From NCBI GenBank assembly GCA_932521025.1, contig OW051472.1:9776992-9840991 (forward strand): 64,000 nucleotides of DNA. The letters are read 5' to 3'. Positions 46,781 through 58,800 of the stretch are shown piece by piece. Position 1 is the stretch's first letter. Each line of letters starts with the position of its first letter. Under the pieces are notes generated by a model, which saw nothing but the letters and a program-made list of their open reading frames with translations, had not been told where the DNA came from and ran no database searches. The position numbers and the translations under genes are program-made. The DNA comes from Oscheius onirici. Taxonomy: Eukaryota; Nematoda; Chromadorea; Rhabditida; Rhabditidae.

Positions 46781-48904
46781 CTACTTGCCAAACTTCATCT
46801 TGATGGGAGCCCTGGCCTGACCGCCCTTGTTCAAAATGGTCGACTGTTCTGACTTGTTGGCCGCTTCCTTTTCCTTCTTCATCTCCAGACGATCCCTCTC
46901 CATCTGGCTGCGCTGAGCCAGCATTTCCAGACGCTCCTCATTCTGAAATTTTTAGATTATCATCGAGTTTTCAGCAGGTAGAAGTAGCCTAGCTTTATCC
47001 ACGGTTGTTCGATGGCAAACCTGATCTTTTTTCCATGTGAAATTGAGGGTCGTGTGTTGTGACAAAAACCAGCCAGTCAGCCGTCCAAAAAGCTCCTTTC
47101 TTCATGCTCTCGGCCAAGAATCTGTGTATTTTTCGTGTGTGTGAAATCGCACGAAATTAGATAGGTGAATGATTTTTATGGCATAATTATGAACAAAACT
47201 GAGCAGAAAACTAACATATTTCCGCTGGGCTTCCTCGGCCTCTTTTATCTTCTCCTTCAGCTCTTTTTCCAGCGTCTCACAGCGTTTTCGCGACTCTTCC
47301 TCGCGTTTTTTCGTCTCGTCCATCTCTTTGCGCAGTTCCATCTCGATCTGACTCCGAAGCTGGCGTTCGAGCTCGGCACGCGACGAGCTGATTCGCTCGG
47401 CCATAAGCGTCTCGAGCTGATTTACTCGAGAAGTAACCTGAAATTATGTAGATGTTTTTTTTTCAAGAAAATCCTTTTTTTTAATTGATCCCAAATCTCT
47501 GTGTTTATCTTAGTGTGTTTTGGTGTTTGTCTGAAGCTCTAATTGAGGATAAGGAGGAGAGCTTTGTGCACAAATTAGTTTTAACAAGCCATAACAGGAA
47601 AAGCAAGGGGACAAAGGGTTCTTATGAGTTTGATAGTTTCTTACTGGGTCTGTGTGACTGGAACAGAGTGACAAGGGAAGAAGGGAAGGGACAGTAGGAC
47701 TGAGACTCGCTAAAGATAGGAACGGGCCGGGCGACCCGTTCAGGTCGTATATTTTTAAGTTAGGCTTCGGAGGGACCAGGTTCCAATACAATTTCAGTAG
47801 TTTCTTTGGAGGGTCAGGGAGGGACTGGAGGAGAGTAAGAAAGGAGAATTGAAAGGGCAACCACGACTAGGGCTTCGTGACAGAGCGAAGTCATGAATTT
47901 CTACTTGAACCCTGGAAGGGCGCTGCCAACCTTGTCCATTTTAACTTGCTCCCAAGTCTCTCTGTGTTTTTTCATGTGTCTGAAGCTCTAATTGAGGATA
48001 AAGAACGGGAACTTTGTGCGCAAAGTAGACAAGTCACGACAAGAAATGCAAGTGCGCGAATGTTACTTTTTGCGGTTGGCAGAATGGTTTCTTGGGAGAG
48101 AATGGGAAACTGGAACAGAGTGACGAGGGAAGAATGAAAGGGAAACTTAAACTGAGGCCCGAGAAAGAGGTGATAGGAGAAAACAAGGAATCTTTAGTCT
48201 CGGAAGGCTGGTGCGCTCCTTGCATTGAAAAAGATACCAACCTGCTCAGCAATCCGTTCTTCCAGCCATCGTTTGGCATTTTCGCTTATATTTGAAGTGT
48301 CAAAGTCGCCGTTGTTCAGCTCATTGTGAATGTCTTGCGGCACGACGGGAGAGTCTTCATTTCGCCGTGGATCGCTTCTTTCACTTCGATCTCGGCTGCG
48401 GCTTCTTCGTCTCTTGTCTTTGAGCAGACTGCCCAGCTTTGTTGTTCCTTCCGAGCCGGAGTCGCCGGGCGAGCCTCGTCTGGAACAGGAAGGTACAAAA
48501 ACGATGGATAAACTGTAAGTACTCTATAGAACAGAGCGAATAGAGAAACTTTTTTTTCCCGTTTTTGTGATACAGTGAAATGTAAAAAAAATTTCGAAGC
48601 AATTCAGTAGGAACTTCTACAGCAAGCAAAATGAGGTATTGCGTAGTGCATAAACTAATTTTTTCGTACTCTCGGTTACGCGAAATTTTTTACTGGCGAG
48701 AAGGTATCTTCGCATGCAATTTTAAATTATTTTTCGTAAACAATTTCCAGCAGCTTAAAAAGTAAATAAACCTTACCTCTTCTTCCTCTCCTTCTTGTGT
48801 CTTCTCTCTCGACTACGATCTCTATCACGATCCCTGTCTCGGTCTCTGCTTCTGTCCCCCTCCCTCGGCCTTGAGGGTGGTGATCTGGTACGGGAACGCG
48901 CCAT
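46781..48904 (-). CDS. ARGLU1-like arginine/glutamate-rich protein
   Basis: ARGLU1 proteins act in nuclear receptor co-activation and splicing. Exon 1 (48904) is an RS/RD-rich head MARSRTRSPPSRPREGDRSR with repeated RD. The next exon includes GSEGTTKLGSLLKDKRRRSR, then IHNELNNGDFDTSNISENAK. A long charged coiled coil follows (RISSSRAELERQLRSQIEME, ESRKRCETLEKELKEKIKEA). The last exon is NEERLEMLAQRSQMERDRLE, ending GGQARAPIKMKFGK with stop at 46781-46783. The Arg-rich head plus Glu-rich coiled coil is the ARGLU1 layout, although low-complexity sequence makes exact orthology less certain. The 800-bp intron (about 47440-48240) is filled with two copies of repeat R1. It lies 197 bp downstream of mys-2 on the same strand, a plausible operon. 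Confidence 0.78.
47493..48150 (+). repeat. Dispersed repeat family R1, copies 2 and 3 in tandem
   Basis: Inside an ARGLU1 intron. Copy 2 (about 47493-47934) aligns along its whole length with 33136-33504. Copy 3 (about 47954-48150) repeats the beginning of copy 2 (GTCTGAAGCTCTAATTGAGG, then CTTTGTGCGCAAA and ACTGGAACAGAGTGAC) but is truncated. The order is head to tail. Copies differ at many positions, so they are not a recent duplication. Confidence 0.75.
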
Positions 48905-49100
48905 TCTGCTAACACTTTAGCTGGAAAACATCTCAATTTTTCGGTAAAAGGGCGAAGAAACGCCAGGAAATTAAAGGTAAGAAACAAAGAGTTATTAAAC
49001 TTTTTTCTTCTTGAAAAACCAACAAAAATACACATTGAATATGAGAACATAACAGTAGAATAAATGTGACCCGCATTTTACAAAGATTTCTTCGAAATCT

Positions 49101-51124
<2,024 letters not shown>

Positions 51125-51436
51125 GGCTGAAAATAAAGGAAATAGTCGAGTAATTGATCAATTTGTTTGCTAAAAAGTGAAATAAAAAAATGAGGAAATC
51201 GATAAAAGTTCAAATTTGAAGAAAGAGACGAAAAGCTATCGGGAAACCACAGCCAGTGAATTGGAGCGTATTTACATGGCCACACTTTCAGCAGAATTGA
51301 ATGTAGAGTAAATATAGATGGAGATTTATATCGCCAGAAGCGTCTGTTGCATACTTTCTAATTGTAAAGTAAAAACAAATTAAATAAGAGAAAAGTGGAT
51401 AAAAATGAACGAAAACTGAAAAAAGACGTCGGGTAA

Positions 51437-51775
51437 TTCAGGTCAGGCATGACAAACCTAGCCCGAAATCAAGCCAGCTTCGGCCAGGTGCCAACTTTGC
51501 GGCGGGCTAAAAAAATTCATTTCGCATTTATTTTTGATTTTTCTTGTTTAAAAATTCTTTGTAGGGTAAGATCTAATTATTACATAAAAAAATTACAAGA
51601 AAACAGAAAACTGACAACGAAAAGAGAAGAAATCGAAAATTTTTTGACGATTTCAACGAAATTCTTGGAAAACCGAAGATTTTTCCATTTTTGTCGTTTT
51701 TTTTACCCGCCGCGAAGTTGGCACCTGTCCGAAGCTGGTCTGATTTTGGGCCAGGTTTGCCATGCCTGTTCAGGT
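51437..51775. mobile_element. Foldback element, hAT-like ends
   Basis: Left arm CAGGCATGACAAACCTAGCC ... AGCTTCGGCCAGGTGCCAAC pairs with the right arm ending GGCCAGGTTTGCCATGCCTG, about 70 bp each, with an AT-rich, non-coding centre of about 190 bp. The 7-bp TTCAGGT stands on both sides (before CAGGCATG and after CATGCCTG), close to the 8-bp duplication of hAT elements. It lies 310 bp upstream of mys-2. Confidence 0.75.
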
Positions 51776-52041
51776 AAAACAAGACTTCAGAAGATCTTGG
51801 ACATGAAAGGTATCTGCAGTCGCAGTGAATGGGAAATCAAAAAAGAGAGAAGGTGAGAACTATGGCGGTGACAATTTATTACTCTGACGCGGTAATTGGA
51901 AGAATAGAATATTGTAATTGGAAGAATAGAATACAACGAGCAGTACGAAAGCTGCTGAAGGAACTGGCGATCGACTTCTGCAGGATGAAAGGGCTCTTCT
52001 TCTTGTACTTTTTGGTTTATTTGACATCGAAGAATACAGCT

Positions 52042-53054
52042 TGGTATGGCAATTATTTCCTATTCGGACGTAGCGCCTCGCTCATACATTGTCCAGGTCT
52101 GAATTTTTGGCTAATATTAGGCTTATTAGAGACCGTTATTTCCCCAAAATATCAGACGTTTTGCTTTATTCCTCTGGTTGTACGGTCTGAATTATTGAGT
52201 GCAATTTTTCCCGATTTTCATGTTTTTCGGCCATAACTCCAACATAACTCATCCTCCTGACTTTTCAATACCCTTCCGGCATAGAATTCTATTTATATGC
52301 CCAATTCCTGTGCACAAGACCAGAATGTGCCGTGCTTCAAAAGTTTAAGTTTTCCTAAACTTGTCACTATTTGGGGGTTAGTGGCCATTTTGAAACAGTC
52401 ATATCTCGGTGACTGTTTGAGATTGCTTCGATTTTCCGACGGCAATGGAAAGAACTTGTCAAGAGCTATCAGATTGTAGAACATCATATTGCGCAAAGGT
52501 TTTTTCTTACCCCAGTTTTGCTCGCATGAATTTTTGGCATGCGCAGTGGAAAAGTCCATGATGGGTGTATCACGGGTCAAGCAATTTTATAGTTCTTTAT
52601 GCTAGGAAACGATACGCAATAGCTTCTAATAAGACTTTATGGGTAGTACAGCCCCTCATTTTTGCAGAAAACGGACGACGAATTCCGCATTGCCGGTCAT
52701 TTTTCAAAGGAACGCCGCTCAGAGAACAATCCGCATGTATCCTAGTTTTCGGTTCGTAGTGAATATAAATAGAATTCTATCATATAAGAATTCTAGCATA
52801 TAAATAGAATTCTATGCCGGAAGAGTATTGAAAAGTCAGGAGGATGAGTTATCTTGGAGTTATGGCCGAAAAACATGAAAATCGGGAAAAATTGCACTCA
52901 ATAATTCAGGCCGTACAACCAGAGGAATAAAGCAAAACGTCTGATATTTTAGGGAAATAACGGTCTCTAATAAGCCTAATATTAGCCAAAAATTCAGACC
53001 TGGACAATGTATGAGCGAGGCGCTACGTCCGAATAGGAAATAATTACCATACCA
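52042..53054. repeat. Long inverted repeat with 259-bp arms
   Basis: Left arm 52042-52300 and right arm 52796-53054 are reverse complements with only a few mismatches, around a 495-bp loop. The arm ends are TGGTATGG...CCATACCA. The loop holds a copy of part of mys-2 (52653-52749) and, near the right arm, three spaced copies of ATAAATAGAATTCTA. No transposase, and no target duplication was found. Both arms keep the same 80-codon open frame when read outward to inward, probably a by-product of their identity. A transcript across it would form a roughly 260-bp double-stranded RNA. Confidence 0.9.
52653..52749 (+). pseudogene. Captured mys-2 exon fragment
   Basis: About 97 bp matching the minus-strand mys-2 sequence at 49738-49835. 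It begins in the intron (CCCTCATTTTTGCAG, acceptor included), continues through the exon (AAAACGGACGACGAATTCCG ...) and stops at CATGTATCCTAGTTTT. I count two substitutions and one deleted base. The deletion breaks the frame. Because intron sequence is included, it was copied from DNA or unspliced RNA, not from mRNA. Confidence 0.88.
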
Positions 53055-53121
53055 CCCTGTAAACAAAAAAACAGAAAAATGGAAAATAAAAGAATCTTGA
53101 AACTGAAGTCGTCCCCGTCTT

Positions 53122-53144
53122 TTGCGCGCCATTTTGGCGCGCAA
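53122..53144. promoter_or_regulatory. Perfect GC palindrome
   Basis: TTGCGCGCCA and TGGCGCGCAA separated by 3 bases form a perfect 10-bp inverted repeat. Each half resembles an E2F-type site (TTTGGCGC). It lies about 200 bp beyond the stop of the secreted-protein gene and just outside the long inverted repeat. Role unknown. Confidence 0.4.
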
Positions 53145-53338
53145 GCAAAGAAATGTAAAAGATTTATTGAAGAGAAAAAACGGGAGTTTATGACACAGAA
53201 GAATTCCGTAAGATGAGAACGTCAGGTGTCAAAAACAACACGAATCACATAATTGTCTTGTTGAACTTTATTGGAAGAATTCTCTTTCAAACATTTTCAT
53301 TCCAATCAGAAATTCCCAGGAGAACCGTTTTTCTTGTA

Positions 53339-54563
53339 TTAATCAGAACTTTCCGGATTCTTCTCACCATTTGGCTCATTTTCATCTTCTCCGTCAGTAT
53401 CAGTCTGTGACCCAGTTTCAGTTACATTTTCACTCGTCTTCATTTCTTCTTCTTGATAGTCGCCATCATTCTCAACATCTGGTTCCTCCAAAGGATTTGG
53501 AGGCTGTGGAGTGTCTCCTCTATTTTTCCTTTCATATGATTGTTTTTTTCTATGAAGTTGCTTCAAAAGATAATTGAGAGACTTTTCCCAGTCCTCGAAA
53601 GTTCCATTTTCCAACTTTCTCAAAATCTCATCAACGTTCATGCCGTTCAGATGTGCAAGTTCAACGAGTGATAGATACATGTAGCTCTGAACCACTGTTT
53701 TTTGTACAATTTTGAAGGCAAACCTCCATGTAATGCTTGTACTCTGGAAAGAGTACAAATTCAAATGAATCAGGCAGATCATCTTGAATGTACGAGGTAT
53801 TCACATGATCAGGGAAGCGCGATTCAACAGCGCCTTGTTCTATGAATTTACGGAGACTGGACATTTCACGAGCTAGAAAAAATTTGAATGTTTATATATA
53901 TAGAGAGTGTTTCTTACCTATTTGGGTAGTCATACTCAAGTATTTTTGAGCCAGCCTGACGTCTTCATCTAAAGATTGAAGTTTATGAATTTTCTAATAT
54001 ATCCAGAGAAAAGTTAATCAAAAATTACCAGTAATTCTATTTTCTTTACACGGCTTGACAAAGGAAGTCTCCAAGTGACTAGGGCAATTTGGATGGTTCA
54101 AGAGGATTAAGAATAGCTCAGATGAAGTTCGTTCAGCAGGAGGCTGGATGATATGAGCGGAGCCGAGTGCAAAGTTCAAAAAATGAGCTGAACTCCATTC
54201 CACATAGTATTTGACATCGGTATCTTCAATCAGACCCAAGAGTAGTTTTGAAACTTCGACAAGAGTTATGTTCTCGTTCATCATTTTTTCTTGGACTGTT
54301 TGGCTCCCGGCTAACTTTTCAATGAATGTCTCCATCTCAGTTGTAATCTGTTCGATGGTCGGTCGCTAAACTCACTGTTCACAGATGTTTTCTAGGAAAC
54401 TTGCAATATCCGGAGTGGCTCCGTAATGTCCTCTGAGTCCATAGAGAGCTAGAACATTTCTTGAGGCGTACTTAATAAAAGGCTGAGTAGCATTTTGGAG
54501 ATCGAATCCAGCAGGAAACTGGAGAGCTGCCACTGAAGATGCAAGGAGCAGAAGAAACTTCAT
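53339..54563 (-). CDS. Secreted, acidic-tailed protein of unknown family
   Basis: Exon 1 (54563 to about 54375) starts MKFLLLLASSVAALQF, a clear signal peptide, and contains QNATQPFIKYASRNVLALYG. Later exons: 54335 to about 54030 (TQVQEKMMNENITL-type region with EVSKLLLGLIEDTDVKYYVE), a short exon DEDVRLAQKYLSMTTQI, one with REMSSLRKFIEQGAVESRFP, and the last (to the stop at 53339) with NGMNVDEILRKLENGTFEDW and a very acidic tail (TDTDGEDENEPNGEKNPESS). Introns there are normal. Between exon 1 and exon 2, however, the frame is continuous but interrupted by TGA and TAG (at about 54375 and 54369), and no GT-AG pair removes both while keeping frame. The gene may be damaged or its exon 1 belongs elsewhere. 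No family recognised. Confidence 0.6.
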
Positions 54564-54953
54564 AACTTTGACTGTTACATGTTCTTTTTTTCTTATATAG
54601 TCTGTCCAGAATCCAGAATTGAATCAGTTCCGCAAAAGACAACATGATGTGGAAGGAGTGACTGGTCGGGAAAGATTTTAGTACATGTGGCATAATGTTC
54701 CGAACTCTAAAAGTTGGGACGATGAACTAGTGTTGGATCCGCAAGTATTTGTCGTATTGTAAGGGTCTGAGACTTAGGCGTCTCGACCCGAGACAGTCTT
54801 GTCCGAAACAGTCATGACGATATATGTTTCTGTTTTTCTATATCGTTACGAGCCTTTCCGTTGCTATCTCGTGGACTGCCCTCTTGTTATTGTTTATCCC
54901 CCGAACGACGGCAAAATCGATCGGCGTATTTTTCTGCCCGCACCCTTCGCAAA

Positions 54954-56229
54954 ATGTCAATTTTTACGTTAAATCTACCGCCAGAACTTGTTCTTCAGTG
55001 CTTGCAAAAGGTTCAGATTCTTGAAAAGTATGTATAAACTGTTTAGTGCCAACCCGTTGAGTTTATACGGATTGTTCGGTCCTCTAAAAGTGTCAGAGAT
55101 ATTGCCGAGCAAGGAAAGCACCGTCTACGTATTTTGTTGAAATTGGATGATGACTATCATGTGCGGCTCAGAATAAGAATCGAGAATGAACACGTTTGTT
55201 TGACTTTTCTCTCTCTCGAAAACATCGAGATTCAGCATGAGGCGAATCCACAGCTAACTCTTTTACATGTTCATTTCGCAAAGACACGGAAACATGGAAA
55301 AACGGACTCTGATTATGAGAAAAATTTCTTTGTTTCCACAGCTCAACTTGCTTCCAGGCTTCAAAGTTTTGGCCTCTTTTTTTTCCGCCTCTATGAGCTC
55401 CAACTGTGGGCCAATCGTCTCAAAAAGGTAGTTTAAAATCTGTAAAAATAATTCTCATTCAGAACCAACAAGTGACCTTGCCAATAATCGACATTTTAAG
55501 AGAAAACTGTATAACTTGTTACAAACTTGAGGTTCCGACTTGTGACTGGACTCCAGCTGCAATTCGAGTCACTCACCCAGCAAAATGGTCAATTTACAAC
55601 AACTTTGCTAATTCGGATCTGATAACGGCACTACCAGGTCTGCTGGTGAGTTTGTATAAGAGCCGAAACATTTTTTGTCAGGAGAACCTCAAAGTTTCCG
55701 CATCCTTCTCCGCAGATTCGATGGAAAATTTTCAAGTTTTGCTAGAGAAATGTCCACTGCTTACTGTCTACTTAGATGTCGAACTGTCATTGTTCGTCTC
55801 TCTTTTGGCTGATCATATAAATGTGTGTTTTGCTAATAGAAAAAAAGATCAAGTATTTAGAAAGTTCGAACGGGTCTTTCGTCAACACGAGAAGTCAAAA
55901 TCCGCTGCTATCAACACAGAAAAAGCAGCTTGAAGTTGCTCTTTATGATGCCGTACAGTCATTACAAAAATGTTCGTCTGGTCCGAAACAACGAGGAGAA
56001 AAGTCAGAAAACTGACATATTTCTGGCATCAACGGACGGTGAACAGAAGCTGGCTCTCCTATCCTGGAAAGGACCGGTAAATCTCCCGGAAAAGTTTCTC
56101 TCGATTCAATACAAAACTGTAGACTCTTGGAAGGAGTTTGTTGCTTTTCTAGAAGATGCCTTTTCTACAACCGTTGTGAAAGACTCTAAAATGAGGGTCA
56201 TTAAAGCTGTCGAGTTTGGTGAGCAATAA
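54954..56229 (+). CDS. F-box-like nematode protein, possibly broken
   Basis: The start MSIFTLNLPPELVLQCLQKV looks like an F-box (LP.El....L), followed by EFIRIVRSSKSVRDIAEQGK, the style of the large nematode F-box families that present substrates to SCF ubiquitin ligases. Later exons 55463-55645 (QVTLPIIDILRENCITCYKL) and from 55682 (ENLKVSASFSADSMENFQVL) splice cleanly. The C-terminal part (LALLSWKGPVNLPEKFL, to the stop at 56229) is in a different frame with no certain junction. Between the two F-box halves the frame contains TAA (55035) and TAG (55044). The only in-phase intron would be 30 nt (GTATAA...TTGAG), shorter than any other here. A pseudogene, or a gene with a very short intron. 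Confidence 0.5.
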
Positions 56230-56456
56230 ACATATCATAACATTTTGAATGGAGAGAACGACAAAGAAGAATTGAAAAGAGTAGCAGTTGTTCCTCCGAA
56301 CAAAATTTCCCTCACAATCAGATGAAGTTTGCGTTTTATTTGTTTGTTTACTTGCTATGTTGCTGCAATAAATTTCCAAAATTAAAATTGCTGCCTAATA
56401 TTTAACATAGAAATATATAAAAAGAGTAAAACTATTTGATTGCTGACTGAAGTCCA

Positions 56457-57415
56457 ATGGTAGACTTGGATGTGGACAATCTTGCTTCCCGACTTCTCAA
56501 TGTAGGAAGTATGAGTGGTCGTCTTACTTGCGTAAGTTTTAGCTATCACAGTCTTACAAAAGTAGATCTGCAGGTGAACGAACAAGAACTGTCTGCTCTT
56601 TGTTTCAAGGCTAGACAAGTCTTTCAGTCGCAGGCTTCTCTGATTGAGATTCTACCTCCTGTTATTGTTTGTGGCGAGTAAGTCTAGCCCCCCTTTTCTG
56701 ACCTCTTACTATGTTCTTCAGCATTCATGGTCAGTATTCTGTTCTGTTGAGAATACTCGATAAAAATGGCTTTCCTCCTGACTCCAATTACATCTTCCTA
56801 GGAGATTATGTCGACAAAGGTCGTTAGAACATTGAGACCATTTGCCTCATGTTTTGCCTGAAAGTCAAGTATCCGGAAAACGTCTTTATGCTCAGAGGCT
56901 ATAAGTTTCATACAGTGGCAGTCTTCAGAAACCACGAATGTCGGGCAATTAACCGTGTCTATGGCTTTTATGAAGAGTGTAATCGTCGCTACCGTAGCAG
57001 TAGACTTTGGGGAATGTTCCAGGAGACCTTTAACTGGATGCCCCTTGTAGGTCTAATAGGTGGTCGAGTTCTCTGCATGCACGGCGGTTTGTCTCCGCAT
57101 CTGGAGTCTCTCGACCAGCTCAGAGCCCTACCTCGTCCTCAGGATCCGCCGAATCCCTCAATGGGGATTGATCTGCTTTGGGCAGATCCCGATCAATGGG
57201 TCAAAGGCTGGTAGGCCAACACGCGCGGAGTTTGCTACGTTTTTGGCCAGGACGTCGTCATGGAAATGTGTCAGAAATTGGACTTGGATTTGGTTGCCCG
57301 AGCACATCAGGTTGTGCAAGATGAAATCGGGTTGTGCAAGAAAACGAGTTCTTTGCCTCAAAGAGAATGGTAACTATTTTCTCAGCTCCTCACTACTGCG
57401 GAAAACATACGGGGC
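56457..57415 (+). pseudogene. PP1-like serine/threonine phosphatase pseudogene
   Basis: Derived from a protein phosphatase 1 catalytic subunit of the GSP type. The first exon ([15 protein letters not shown] ... LPPVIVCG) splices through a 40-nt intron to [20 protein letters not shown], then [13 protein letters not shown]. Next are [12 protein letters not shown]-type sequence, [40 protein letters not shown] and [10 protein letters not shown], in family order. Lesions: TAG at 56825 (a Gln in PP1), a 30-bp insertion splitting LRG from NHE, TAG at 57212, and a roughly 20-bp tandem duplication (GTTGTGCAAGA repeated, about 57311-57336) that shifts frame before FSAPHYCG. After YCG it runs into the 3' end of the convergent four-TM gene. 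The kept intron means it arose by DNA duplication, not retroposition. Confidence 0.85.
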
Positions 57416-57434
57416 AAAACCTTGTTCATGTTGC

Positions 57435-58475
57435 TTACAAGCTCATTTTTCTGGATTCCCTTCCTTTTTTGTTTGGCAACTGAACAGTATCTCCACTACT
57501 TGGTGTTGGTTGAAAAAGAGCCGGTGGAGCACCAAATGAAATTGTACTATCTGGACCAGAATAGGCGGGAGGCGGTTCAGGCTGAATTTCTTAACATGCG
57601 AGTAATTGAAGACACTCACTATGAACATAGCTGGTGGCGTATGATGTGGAAAATTTGGTGTTGGCTGTGATACTGCCATCTCGGGAACCGGAGCAGCATT
57701 GCTAGTGTGGACTGGAGTGCTCCTGGAAAAAGTCTTGATACGTTTTGATCAGAAATTTTCGTAATCTTTCTGTGCAGTTGGGAGCATGACTGTGTTCAGT
57801 CGGAAACCTCACAAAAAATGAACCGCTGTGAAATCAGAAATCAAGCTCACGTTAGTGCATTCTGGTACAACTTCAGCCTCCTGAAAGCCAAAAGAGTCAA
57901 TGCGTAGACGGGAATAGCAAAACAGCCGACTATTGTTGCTGCCAGTACAGTCCCTCTGGCTAAAAAAAATCAGATCAAAGTGATTTTTCTTGAAACTTGC
58001 GTAATTTTTCTAGATAGAAAATGTACTGTTTGCAGACAGTGAATCCATCTGCACAGAGATAATTCCAGTCGCCTGAATTGCTGTGAACATAGCCTGTGTA
58101 ATATATAATGATTCCTAGAGGAACTATTGTCGGAAGCTAAATTTGTTCTGCCTTTTTTCAGCGTTTTTAACGGAACCAAAGCTATGAAGTACAATGTCGA
58201 AAGAAGGCTCCTTCCTTTTATCAAAGCTGCCAAGCCTATTAGAAAATTGATCAGTGGGTAGCACGGGAGAATAAAGCCTGATGTTATTTATTCTGGGAAA
58301 GGAATGAAAACTCACACCAAGGTTCAAGAAGGAACGCAAAAGTATAACCTTCCATCATTGCCAAAATTACTGACAGCAGAGCACAGGCTTGGATAATTGG
58401 CAGTCGAAGAAATTTACTTTCATCCCGTCTCTCTTCTTCAAACCTTTGTCGAATTCTATGAATGATCAGACGCAT
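57435..58475 (-). CDS. Four-TM protein with proline-rich tail, paralogue 1
   Basis: Exon 1 (58475) [20 protein letters not shown] is a basic head, then hydrophobic [20 protein letters not shown]. Splicing (intron of 38 nt ending ATCAG) gives [20 protein letters not shown], then STLYFIAL joined to [17 protein letters not shown], and a loop with cysteines ([15 protein letters not shown]). An exon near 57860-57960 supplies the last helix. The tail is Pro-rich, ending [26 protein letters not shown]... and stop at 57435-57437. The same tail (PPAYPADEISYGAAPALFQP) occurs in the gene at 59116-60671, so the two are tandem duplicates. No named family recognised. MARVEL-like topology is possible. The 3' end overlaps the PP1 pseudogene. 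Confidence 0.7.
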
Positions 58476-58800
58476 GACTGGAAAGGTTGACTCTTTGGTA
58501 AAATCTCGAAGTCAGCTTCGTCTCTGTGACTGAAGACAGATACAGAGACAGACTGATTCTACGACCGTTAACTTTGAAAGAACATCACGGTAATTGAAAG
58601 AAAGTAAAAAGACAGCTCGTGTCAATAATAAAAAAAAGTTCGAACTATTGAACTGTCACAGAAAAGAACAGCAGGTCGCGTCTACCCTGGGACTGATAAC
58701 CGAGATTTTCACGACTTTACAGGCTGTGCAAACAAATCGAAAAGCGCCTTGGTTTCTTTATTACCATGTCGGTTTAAATCCTCGCTGAACAATTTGGAAG

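Noticed and set aside
51829-53144. Similar roughly 80-codon frames (WYGNYFLFGRSASL...) in both arms of the long inverted repeat
   Set aside because: They are the same arm sequence read twice. No start, splice context or homology beyond arm identity.
54824-55024. Hydrophobic frame MFLFFYIVTSLSVAISW... upstream of the F-box start
   Set aside because: It overlaps the F-box start in another frame, and its tail has no coding character. A TM-like run alone is not enough.
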